This document shows, piece after piece, positions 25,821 through 32,233 of a stretch of DNA of 36,237 nt. Source of the stretch: Dehalococcoidia bacterium (GTDB lineage: Bacteria > Chloroflexota > Dehalococcoidia > Lucifugimonadales > JAGWBF01). The DNA is taken from NCBI GenBank assembly GCA_021296025.1, contig JAGWBF010000012.1:1-36237 (forward strand). Direction: 5' to 3'. A program made the position numbers and the translations under genes. A model generated the notes under the pieces. The model ran no database searches and was not told the origin of the DNA. It saw only the letters and a list, made by a program, of their open reading frames with translations. Within the stretch, counting starts at the first letter, position 1, and every line of letters starts with the position of its first letter.

Positions 25821-25853
25821 GCCGAAGGGCAGACGGTTATAGTGGCCGGCTTC

Positions 25854-26009
25854 TGACATGCTATTTGACAGCTTAGTTGGCGCCTGAATCAACTCGTTTT
25901 CGTATCTGAAATCCTTCTCTCAGACCACTTTCTGACACATTGCATGACACGTTATTTGGCACGCTATTTGACAGCCTATTTGGTGAATAGTTTGCCAGCT
26001 TCTTTGCTT
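25854..26009 (+). repeat. 12-bp periodic direct repeats upstream of the acyl-CoA synthetase gene
   Basis: TGACA-like pentamers recur every 12 bases: at 25854 and 25866, then at 25933, 25945, 25957, 25969, 25981, 25993 and 26005. The variants are TGACA, TGGCA, TGGTG, TGCCA and TGCTT. The unit is roughly TGRCA followed by about seven bases often ending TATT. The block is clearly AT-richer than its surroundings and ends just before the -35 element at 26015. It lies in the 292-base gap between rarA and the acyl-CoA synthetase gene. Function is unknown. Confidence 0.65.
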
Positions 26010-26014
26010 GATGT

Positions 26015-26043
26015 TTGACCCACGGGAAGTCGGCTAATATCAT
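26015..26043 (+). promoter_or_regulatory. Promoter for the acyl-CoA synthetase gene
   Basis: TTGACC (26015-26020) and TATCAT (26038-26043) are separated by 17 bases, and each matches consensus at 5 of 6 positions. Initiation near 26050 gives a leader of about 63 bases. The -35 touches the end of the 12-bp repeat block. Confidence 0.55.
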
Positions 26044-26112
26044 TTGGATTGTCTCGCGGGCGAACTGCACAGTTGACCGCCCCCTGGAGTCTTCGATGGC
26101 CAGGAGAAGATG

Positions 26113-27717
26113 ATGGATGCTGCCTGGTATCAAGATCTGGACCCAACCGGTTTTCTGGCCCGCAGCCTCCGGGTGTACCCGGACAAGACTGCGGTTATCT
26201 ACAATGACCGGCGCTACTCGTACAGCCAGCTATACGAACGAGTGAAACGCCTGGCCAGCGCCCTGAAGGGCTTGGGCGTGGGCCGCGGCGACCGGGTCGC
26301 CTTCCTCCTGCCCAACATCCCTCCCATGCTGGAAGCCCACTTCGGCCCGATGAGCATCGGGGCAGTGCTGGTGGCCATCAACTACAGGCTCTCCGCCAGG
26401 GAGATCGCCCACATCATCGACCACTCCGGCTCCAAGGTGCTGGTCTTCGATTCGGAGTTCGCCCCTGTCGTCAGGGAGGTGCAGGGCCGGATGGACAGCG
26501 ACCTGACATTTGTGCAGGTTGTGGACACAGCTCCCGGGGCTGAAGACATCCCCGGCCCCGAATACGAGGCCTTTCTTGCTTCGGCGCCCCCCAGCGACCA
26601 CCATGCCGGCCTGACCTCGGAGCTGGACACCATCGCCATCAACTACACCTCAGGCACCACCGGTATGCCCAAGGGGGTGCAATACAACGCCAGGGGTGCT
26701 TACCTGAACGCCCTGGGTGAGGTGATCGAGATGGGCCTGTCCTCCCGGAGCAGATACCTGTGGACCCTGCCCATGTTCCACTGCAACGGGTGGTGCTACA
26801 CATGGGCGGTCACGGCCGCTGGGGGTACCCATGTCTGCCTCAGACGGCCGGACCCGGCGGACATCTACGGGCTTATCCGGCAGGAGGGGGTCACCCATAT
26901 GTGCGGGGCACCCACTGTGCTGATATCCATGTACTCGTCCCCGGCCGCCGAGGGCCAGGACCTGACGGGCCTGACCATTGCCACCGCCGGGGCTCCCCCT
27001 TCCCCCCAGGTCATCCGCACTATGGAGGGAATGGGGGCGTCCATCCATCACCTTTACGGCTTGACCGAGACCTATGGCCCACACACCATCTGCGCCGCCC
27101 AGCCCGGTTGGCAGGACCTTACCACCGAAGAGCTGGCCCGCCTGAAGGCCAGGCAGGGAGTGCCCTATGTGGTTGCCGGCGATTTCCTAAGGGTAGTGGA
27201 TGCAAACATGCAGGATGTTTCCGACGATGGGGTGGCCATTGGCGAAGTAGTGATGAGGGGCAACAACGTGATGTCGGGCTACCTGGACGATGTCGAGTCC
27301 ACCCAGGAGGCCTTTCGGGGAGGATGGTTTCACTCTGGCGACTTGGCGGTCCGCCATCCCGACGGGTACATCGAACTCCAGGACCGGGCCAAGGACATCA
27401 TCATATCTGGGGGCGAGAACATCTCCAGCCAGGAGGTGGAGAAGGTCATCATGGAGCACCCTGGCGTCCTCGAGGTGTGCGTCATTGCGGTGCCGGACGA
27501 GCGCTGGGGAGAAGTTCCCAAGGCTTTCGTAACAAGGAAGCCCGGGGAAGAGATGCCCGGGGAAGAGATAATCGAATTTTGCAAGGAGCGCATCGCTAGG
27601 TTCAAGGCCCCGAAGTATGTGGAGTTTGGCGACCTGCCCAAGACAGCTACCGGCAAGGTGCAGAAGTACGTTCTCCGGGAAGTGGAATGGCGGGGATACC
27701 AAAAGTCGATTCACTGA
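26113..27717 (+). CDS. AMP-forming acyl-CoA synthetase
   Basis: This 534-residue member of the ANL adenylating superfamily activates a carboxylic acid with ATP and CoA. Signatures are the P-loop YTSGTTGMPKGV (about 178-189), YGLTETYGP, the GWFHSGDLAVRHPDGYIELQDRAKDIIISGGENIS block, and the C-terminal lysine motif TATGKVQK. The segment LPMFHCNGWCYTWAV is typical of the medium- and long-chain or AAE1-like branch, so a fatty or aromatic acid substrate is likely but not fixed. AGGAG (26102-26106) is six bases from the ATG at 26113 and three from the ATG at 26110, so 26113 is preferred. A terminator hairpin follows immediately. It stands alone between a promoter and a terminator. Confidence 0.94.
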   Translation: MDAAWYQDLDPTGFLARSLRVYPDKTAVIYNDRRYSYSQLYERVKRLASALKGLGVGRGDRVAFLLPNIPPMLEAHFGPMSIGAVLVAINYRLSAREIAHIIDHSGSKVLVFDSEFAPVVREVQGRMDSDLTFVQVVDTAPGAEDIPGPEYEAFLASAPPSDHHAGLTSELDTIAINYTSGTTGMPKGVQYNARGAYLNALGEVIEMGLSSRSRYLWTLPMFHCNGWCYTWAVTAAGGTHVCLRRPDPADIYGLIRQEGVTHMCGAPTVLISMYSSPAAEGQDLTGLTIATAGAPPSPQVIRTMEGMGASIHHLYGLTETYGPHTICAAQPGWQDLTTEELARLKARQGVPYVVAGDFLRVVDANMQDVSDDGVAIGEVVMRGNNVMSGYLDDVESTQEAFRGGWFHSGDLAVRHPDGYIELQDRAKDIIISGGENISSQEVEKVIMEHPGVLEVCVIAVPDERWGEVPKAFVTRKPGEEMPGEEIIEFCKERIARFKAPKYVEFGDLPKTATGKVQKYVLREVEWRGYQKSIH

Positions 27718-27744
27718 CAGCCCACCAAGAAACCTGGTGGGCTG
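27718..27744 (+). terminator. Terminator-like hairpin after the acyl-CoA synthetase
   Basis: A perfect 10-bp stem, CAGCCCACCA/TGGTGGGCTG, with a 7-base loop begins on the base after the stop codon. There is no T run downstream, so it may act as a weak terminator or an mRNA 3' end stabiliser. Confidence 0.6.
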
Positions 27745-27757
27745 GATAGGGGAAGGG

Positions 27758-27787
27758 TTGCCCTTGCCGCCGTACCTGAAACATAAT
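27758..27787 (+). promoter_or_regulatory. Possible promoter for the VOC gene
   Basis: TTGCCC (27758-27763), an 18-base spacer and CATAAT (27782-27787) lie between the hairpin and the VOC gene, predicting a leader of about 33 bases. The match is moderate. Confidence 0.3.
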
Positions 27788-27826
27788 GGGGTCAAGACTG
27801 GCAAGACCCCCTGTTAGGAGGTAGAT

Positions 27827-28372
27827 ATGCCCAGAATCAAACTGGTACATCATGTGAATATCCAGATCACCGACAGGGACCGCACTCGAGAGTGGTACGA
27901 GAGGGTGTTGGGTGCCCGGTTTCTGGACCGGGGACCGGCATTGAACAAGCGCCAGCTACAGCTTCGAATTGGCACAGCTGAGATGCATTTCAGTGAGGTG
28001 GACAAGCCCATATTTGTCCCTGCCGTCCACTTTGCCCTGGAGGTGGATGACTGGAACGCGATGCTGTCCCACCTGGACGAGGAGAAGATTCCCTATAGCC
28101 GCACCACCAACAGCGGACTGGGAAGAAGCATAGGCGGCGATGACCCTTACCAGGGGCGCAGGGAGGACAACGGCGAGCATTACACCTACATCCACGACCC
28201 CGACGGCAATATGATCGAGCTTGTGTACCATCCAAACGGCCTGGAGACCTCGGAGGGGGAGGGCATAGAGGTGCCCGACGATCCCGAGGGTCTGCGCTGG
28301 CGGCAGAAGCCGGGCTGGGTAGAAGCGGAGAACTCCAACCCCAGCTGGCAGTACGTCGGGACCCGAAGCTAG
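27827..28372 (+). CDS. VOC family protein (glyoxalase/bleomycin resistance/extradiol dioxygenase fold)
   Basis: This 181-residue protein has one full vicinal oxygen chelate module (about 5-135) and a charged C-terminal tail. Putative metal ligands are His9 in VHHVNIQITD, His68 in AVHFALEVDD and Glu131 in DPDGNMIELVYHP, the usual His/His/Glu arrangement. DPDGNxIEL is the family's most recognisable block. Members include glyoxalase I, methylmalonyl-CoA epimerase, thiol transferases and dioxygenases, and the substrate cannot be told from this sequence. The start is certain: a full AGGAGGT (27816-27822) precedes the ATG by four bases. Proximity to the acyl-CoA synthetase may hint at acid or aromatic catabolism, but a hairpin separates the genes. 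Confidence 0.9.
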   Translation: MPRIKLVHHVNIQITDRDRTREWYERVLGARFLDRGPALNKRQLQLRIGTAEMHFSEVDKPIFVPAVHFALEVDDWNAMLSHLDEEKIPYSRTTNSGLGRSIGGDDPYQGRREDNGEHYTYIHDPDGNMIELVYHPNGLETSEGEGIEVPDDPEGLRWRQKPGWVEAENSNPSWQYVGTRS

Positions 28373-28457
28373 AGGGACGTTACACGATATAGCTCAGGGG
28401 TGTGGCTGGCAACTTGGGCGCCAAGGAACAGGTTGCTGGACGCACTCATCAGCCCTC

Positions 28458-28466
28458 TGATATATT
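28458..28466 (+). promoter_or_regulatory. Possible extended -10 promoter for the small membrane protein
   Basis: TGA followed by TATATT (28461-28466) forms an extended -10 in the 236-base gap after the VOC gene, with no clear -35. Initiation near 28473 would give a leader of about 136 bases. That leader holds a perfect small hairpin, GGACC-AATC-GGTCC, at 28552-28565. The rest of the gap shows nothing I can name. Confidence 0.33.
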
Positions 28467-28608
28467 GTATTAGTGAACAGGGTGATAGGGCGGTCGGTTG
28501 CCCGTATCAACCACGTACGTCCCAGGGACTTGGATAAGTCAGGTGCACTGAAGGACCAATCGGTCCCCGTTTAACTGAATAGGATAGATTCTCTCCTGGG
28601 GGAAGAAA

Positions 28609-29007
28609 ATGTCTGACAAGTATAAGCAGGAGATCGAGGAGATCCTCAAGCAAGTGGAGGAAGTGCTGCCTAAGGACTCGGGCAGGTCGAAATCTTCGGC
28701 GCCCGGGTCCGGTGGTGGGCCATTGGGTTCCATGGGACGCTCTTTTGGCGGTTTCAAGCTCAACCTCGGAAAGCTCATGCTGGCCAGCTTCGCCCTCCTT
28801 CTGATCGCGTTGACGGTGGGTACCCTGGGCGTGGGCAACCTCACCATCTTCCTAATAGCAGGACTGGTAATGTTCGTCATTGCCTACTTCCTGCTCTTCG
28901 TTGGCTCCTCTGGGATATCGTCGGGCTATGAGAAGCGATGGCGAGGCCGTCTGATCGAAGATAGGCCCTCTGCATGGGAGCGTTTCAAGAGGTGGCTCCG
29001 GGGCTAG
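28609..29007 (+). CDS. Small two-helix membrane protein of unknown function
   Basis: This 132-residue protein has four visible parts. An amphipathic charged helix (residues 3-21, SDKYKQEIEEILKQVEEVL) is followed by a Gly/Ser/Pro linker (24-48). Two transmembrane helices (about 56-74 and 79-98) are joined by a very short turn. A basic, Trp- and Arg-rich tail (109-132, YEKRWRGRLIEDRPSAWERFKRWLRG) should stay on the cytoplasmic side. There is no signal peptide or enzyme motif. The ATG has GGGGGAAG five bases upstream, so translation is well supported. I recall similar small proteins in Chloroflexota but no function. It is convergent with the sulfite reductase unit. Confidence 0.8.
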   Translation: MSDKYKQEIEEILKQVEEVLPKDSGRSKSSAPGSGGGPLGSMGRSFGGFKLNLGKLMLASFALLLIALTVGTLGVGNLTIFLIAGLVMFVIAYFLLFVGSSGISSGYEKRWRGRLIEDRPSAWERFKRWLRG

Positions 29008-29044
29008 CTCCCGCGGCAAGACCTAGAATCCGGTTTCTTTGCCC

Positions 29045-29386
29045 CTACAGTTCCGTAGATGATGCTGTCCGTTGCATCTCAGCTTCGGCCAGCAGGCGTT
29101 CCAGCAAGGGCACAGCTTCAGGCTTCCTCAAGTCCAGGCATGAGATGGATATGGCCCGCCAGAGCACTCCGGTGGACACCCGGGCGTGCACCTGCTCTCC
29201 CAGGGCTGGGACCTCCACCCCCAGGGCGTGGGCGGCGAAGCGGGCGGCGCGCATACCGGTCCGCGTAATGTAGCAGCGGGTCAACGCCCTGCCCTGGTGG
29301 AGCAGGGTAACACCGCCTTTGGTGTGGCGCAGGACTACAGGTACGTGGGCCTTTGGAGAGGCCAGCACACTATCGGCATGCTCCAA
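29045..29386 (-). CDS. Conserved-looking hypothetical protein downstream of sulfite reductase
   Basis: This frame of about 113 residues follows the sulfite reductase on the same strand. Its codons are strongly G/C-ending at the third position, like the real genes around it, which argues that it is coding. The sequence (for example LTRCYITRTGMRAARFAAHALGVEV and PEAVPLLERLLAEAEMQ) looks like a small alpha/beta protein, but I recognise no family. The start is unclear. TTG at 29386 is the first usual start codon, yet the frame is open to the sulfite reductase stop 33 bases earlier, with GGAG at the very beginning. A rare start such as ATA (29416) is therefore possible. A role in sulfite reduction or siroheme supply would be inference from position only. 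Confidence 0.6.
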   Translation of the reverse strand: MEHADSVLASPKAHVPVVLRHTKGGVTLLHQGRALTRCYITRTGMRAARFAAHALGVEVPALGEQVHARVSTGVLWRAISISCLDLRKPEAVPLLERLLAEAEMQRTASSTEL

Positions 29387-29419
29387 GGCCCGTCTTCGGC
29401 TAACAGCTACGACTATCTC

Positions 29420-31264
29420 CTAGGCGGAGCATTCCCCTTCTCCCCGTTCCAGCTTGTACATTGATGTGTGGCTCCAGTCCATGTACAGGTCCAGGGAGTC
29501 GGGGCCCAGCGAGGCGATCTCTGAGTACTCCTGGGCAATGGAAGCCACAGGTTCTTGCCCGACCCGCTGAAGGAAGTCGTTAAAGCTCTCCGCATCGAGG
29601 CGGTTCTCCTTGTAGTACACCGCCAAGCTGCGGACCAACTGGGGGACCCTCTTGGCTGGCACCTTTATCCGCGGTAGGCGCTCCCCGATGCGGGTATCTT
29701 CAGGGCGTCCGACGCCATAGGAACCGCCCAGGAATACCTCGTAAGCCGGTACCTGGACCCCATTGGGGCCCTTCATGGCTGCGCCATGAAAACCGATGTT
29801 GGCAATGTGGTGCAGGCCGCAGCCGTTAGGGCATCCGCTCATCTTAATGTGGAGCTTCCTGATCTCCGGGTCCTCCAGCAGCCCATTCCAGGAGTCCAGC
29901 TCGTCCATGATCGCCCGCCCCAGGCCCATGGAAGAGGTGATGCCCAGCTTGCAGCTGTCGGTCCCGGGGCAGGATGTGACATCGACTATGGAGTCCACGC
30001 CCGTCCCCGCCAGGCCTATCTCCTTCAGTCCCCTCCACACATCCACGAGATGGGCTTCCGGAACCCAACGGAAGGCGAGGTTCTGGTTCTGGGTGGCCCT
30101 GGCCGACCCGCCGGTGTACCGGGCTACCAGGTCCGCCAGCGCGGTGAACTGCTCGGGATTGATGTCGCCCTGGGGTATTGTGACGTAGGCGACATGATAG
30201 CCCGGCTGCTTCTGGGCAAAGGTGTTGCTGGCTTTCCACTCCAGGAACTCTGGCGGCGGCTGGTGGCCGTTGGCGCCGCCGGCAGGCAGCGCGGGTGGAT
30301 GCTCGATGAACTCATCGTCAAGCTCCATCAATGGCACAGGGTCTATGGGGCCTATGCTTGCCAGCTCTTCTTCCACCATCGCCCGGAAAGGCTCGAAGCC
30401 GATGCGGTCTATCAGTACCTTAATTCGGGCCATCATCCGGTTCTTGCGAAGGACGTCTGCCTTGTCGAACACCCGCCAGATGGCTTCCGCCACCCGCAGA
30501 TAGTCTTCCTCTCCTACGAAGTCGAAGAGAGGCTTCCCTAGGCGGGGCATAATGGACGTTGCGCCCCCCACGATGACCTTGAATCCTCTTACCTCCGCGC
30601 CGTCGATATGGCGTACCTGGGCGATGTAGGACAGGTCATGGATGGCCGATGCCACTGCATCATGGTCAGAGCAGCCGGAGAAGGAAGTCTTGAACTTGCG
30701 GGGGAAGTTCTGGGTCAGGGGATGGCGCACGGCGAAACGCACATATGCGGCCAGATGGGGGGTGATGTCGAACACCTCATCGGGGCACACGCCCGCGGTG
30801 GGAGAGCCAACCACGTTCCGCACCGTGTTGCCGCAGGCTTCCCTGGTGGTCAGCCCAGCCTCTCCCAGTATTCGGAGCACCTCCGGGCACTCTTCAAGCC
30901 TGAGGTGGTGGAACTGGACGTTTTCCCTGGTGGTAATGTGTCCCTTTCCCAAGGGAGCGTACCTGTCGGCGATAACGCCCAACGCCCTGAGGGCTTCCTC
31001 TGTTATAACGCCGCCGGGAATCTTCACCCGCACCATCTGGGAGTCGGCCTGCCTCTGGCCGTACACACCCTGTCGGAGACGAAAGGGAAGGAACTGGGAG
31101 TCCTCCCGCTCGCCCGCTCGAAAAGCCCTGATCTCTTCTTCCAAAGCAACTATCTCCCCCTCCATGTAGGGGATCACTCCCTTGGCGGAGGGGGCTTGGG
31201 CAAGGCTGCTGCGGTGGATATCGCCCTGGGACGGACGGGTGTCGGGCTGGGTTACGGTGCTCAA
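29420..31264 (-). CDS. sir: Ferredoxin-dependent sulfite reductase (nitrite/sulfite reductase family)
   Basis: This 614-residue siroheme and [4Fe-4S] enzyme carries out the six-electron reduction of sulfite to sulfide. The cluster cysteines are Cys432, Cys438, Cys478 and Cys482 (CPGTDSC and GCPNGC). The two sulfite/nitrite reductase half-repeats are complete. Tyr68 (QGVYGQRQ) and Cys160 (PTAGVC) have the same 92-residue spacing as the Tyr69-Cys161 pair that is covalently linked in the Mycobacterium tuberculosis ferredoxin-type sulfite reductase; this favours sulfite over nitrite. The start is TTG at 31264, supported by a full AGGAGG (31271-31276) six bases upstream. The gene sits behind a strong promoter and a long structured leader and is followed by an unknown gene. 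Confidence 0.93.
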   Translation of the reverse strand: MSTVTQPDTRPSQGDIHRSSLAQAPSAKGVIPYMEGEIVALEEEIRAFRAGEREDSQFLPFRLRQGVYGQRQADSQMVRVKIPGGVITEEALRALGVIADRYAPLGKGHITTRENVQFHHLRLEECPEVLRILGEAGLTTREACGNTVRNVVGSPTAGVCPDEVFDITPHLAAYVRFAVRHPLTQNFPRKFKTSFSGCSDHDAVASAIHDLSYIAQVRHIDGAEVRGFKVIVGGATSIMPRLGKPLFDFVGEEDYLRVAEAIWRVFDKADVLRKNRMMARIKVLIDRIGFEPFRAMVEEELASIGPIDPVPLMELDDEFIEHPPALPAGGANGHQPPPEFLEWKASNTFAQKQPGYHVAYVTIPQGDINPEQFTALADLVARYTGGSARATQNQNLAFRWVPEAHLVDVWRGLKEIGLAGTGVDSIVDVTSCPGTDSCKLGITSSMGLGRAIMDELDSWNGLLEDPEIRKLHIKMSGCPNGCGLHHIANIGFHGAAMKGPNGVQVPAYEVFLGGSYGVGRPEDTRIGERLPRIKVPAKRVPQLVRSLAVYYKENRLDAESFNDFLQRVGQEPVASIAQEYSEIASLGPDSLDLYMDWSHTSMYKLERGEGECSA

Positions 31265-31286
31265 TTAGGGCCTCCTGCTGATGGAC

Positions 31287-31333
31287 AAAAAATAACCTGC
31301 GCTCTCTAAGTGGTCCGGGCATAGGGCGCAGGT
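31287..31333 (-). terminator. Attenuator-type terminator in the sulfite reductase leader
   Basis: On the minus strand ACCTGCGC (31333-31326) pairs perfectly with GCGCAGGT (31302-31295) across a 23-base loop. TA and six T (31292-31287) follow, ending 11 bases before the ribosome binding site. The 5' arm can alternatively pair, as CTAGACCTG (31337-31329), with CAGGTTAG (31357-31350), with one bulge and a 12-base loop. That pairing would block the terminator. Drawn by eye. Confidence 0.55.
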
Positions 31334-31361
31334 CTAGGTGGTGCTGAGTCTAACCTGGCTC

Positions 31362-31412
31362 CTACATAAGGAGCCGGGTACACAGGTGAAAGAGGTCATC
31401 CTCGAAACGCAT
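31362..31412 (-). CDS. Possible 16-codon leader peptide of the sulfite reductase leader
   Basis: An ATG at 31412 opens a 16-codon frame, MRFEDDLFHLCTRLLM, ending in TAG at 31362. With the predicted transcript start near 31415 it would be almost leaderless. Its stop lies in the 3' arm of a 6-bp hairpin (GGCTCC/GGAGCC, 31375-31370 with 31362-31357) just before the antiterminator/terminator region. The single Cys codon (31382-31380) lies six codons before the stop. It has no Shine-Dalgarno sequence. Its position suggests a sensor peptide for attenuation, but such a short frame can arise by chance. Confidence 0.35.
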   Translation of the reverse strand: MRFEDDLFHLCTRLLM

Positions 31413-31421
31413 ATTGGGAAT

Positions 31422-31450
31422 AGTTTACTTTCCCACTCGACTTTTGTCAA
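31422..31450 (-). promoter_or_regulatory. Promoter for the sulfite reductase leader and gene
   Basis: A perfect TTGACA -35 (31445-31450), a 17-base spacer and a TAAACT -10 (31422-31427) are read on the minus strand. Predicted initiation near 31415 gives a leader of about 150 bases to the TTG start at 31264. Confidence 0.6.
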
Positions 31451-31476
31451 ACAGCTTTAGTACCGCTTTGGCCGAC

Positions 31477-31504
31477 TTGGGCCGCAGCCGGGCGGTGCTA
31501 TAAT
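31477..31504 (+). promoter_or_regulatory. Promoter for the coproheme decarboxylase gene
   Basis: TGC followed by a perfect TATAAT (31499-31504) is an extended -10. A poor -35 (TTGGGC, 31477-31482) lies 16 bases upstream. Initiation near 31511 gives a leader of about 24 bases. It is divergent from the sulfite reductase promoter, with 26 bases between the two. Confidence 0.55.
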
Positions 31505-31534
31505 TGACGCTGCAGCACAGGCTGAGGAGTGTAC

Positions 31535-32230
31535 ATGAGTTCCGACGGCGAACGGTATTTCGTGAGGTACTGCTTCTATAAGGTGGCCCCGGAGTGGAAG
31601 CGTCTGCCCCAGGGGGACAAGGAGCGAAGCAAGGCGGAGTACGCGGCCGTTTTGGACGAGCTATCCCAGCGGATGAGCATAGCCAGCTACTCCCTCCAGG
31701 GGACCAGGGGCGATGTGGACTACATGTTGTGGGCGATTAGCCCGACCGTCGAGCTTCTGGACCAGCTGGCCTCCCAAACGAACCGCACCGAGCTGGGCAA
31801 ATACCTGGAGACCCCTTACTCATACCTTGCTATGACCCGGCGCTCACCTTACGTCGATGAGCACACCCATCCCGGCCAGGACGGAACCGGGGATGTGGTG
31901 AGGACGGTGGGGCGCCCTTACCTGTTCGTCTATCCCTTTGTGAAGACTCACGACTGGTACCAGCTTCCCCAGGAGGAGCGCCAGACGATCATGTCCGAGC
32001 ACTTCCGCATTGGACACAAGTACCCGTCGGTGAAGATCAGCACCAGCTACTCTTTTGGGTTGGACGACCAGGAGTTCATGCTGGGATTCGAGACGGAGAC
32101 CCCAGGCGACTTCCTCGACCTGGTCATGGCCCTCAGGGAGTCCAAGGCCCGGCCCTACACCTTGCGGGACACACCCATCTTCACGTGCATTCACAAGCCC
32201 CTGGGCGAATGCCTGGACGGGCTGGGTTAG
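31535..32230 (+). CDS. chdC: Coproheme decarboxylase / chlorite dismutase family (HemQ, ChdC)
   Basis: This 231-residue protein belongs to the chlorite dismutase fold. It lacks a signal peptide, as expected for the decarboxylase that turns coproheme into heme b in the coproporphyrin-dependent pathway. Tyr133 and Lys137 in FVYPFVKTHDWY match the catalytic Tyr-Pro-x-x-Lys block, and His156 in MSEHFRIGHKYPSVKI is the probable proximal heme ligand. SYSFGLDDQEFMLGFET is a further family block. The ATG at 31535 is preferred: GAGGA (31524-31528) is six bases upstream, while an in-frame GTG at 31529 touches that site. It shares a divergent promoter region with sulfite reductase, another heme-type enzyme. 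The stop is only 3 bases from the convergent aconitase stop. Confidence 0.9.
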   Translation: MSSDGERYFVRYCFYKVAPEWKRLPQGDKERSKAEYAAVLDELSQRMSIASYSLQGTRGDVDYMLWAISPTVELLDQLASQTNRTELGKYLETPYSYLAMTRRSPYVDEHTHPGQDGTGDVVRTVGRPYLFVYPFVKTHDWYQLPQEERQTIMSEHFRIGHKYPSVKISTSYSFGLDDQEFMLGFETETPGDFLDLVMALRESKARPYTLRDTPIFTCIHKPLGECLDGLG

Positions 32231-32233
32231 CCT

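Noticed and set aside
25873..26133. 86-codon minus-strand frame across the 12-bp repeat block
   Set aside because: Its 4-residue periodicity simply mirrors the DNA repeat, it runs into the start of the acyl-CoA synthetase gene, and no ribosome binding site or family is visible. The DNA repeat is reported instead.
28385..28440. tRNA-like A box (TAGCTCAGGGG) after the VOC gene
   Set aside because: There is no T-arm GGTTCRA sequence, acceptor stem or anticodon arm at the right distances, so it is a chance match.
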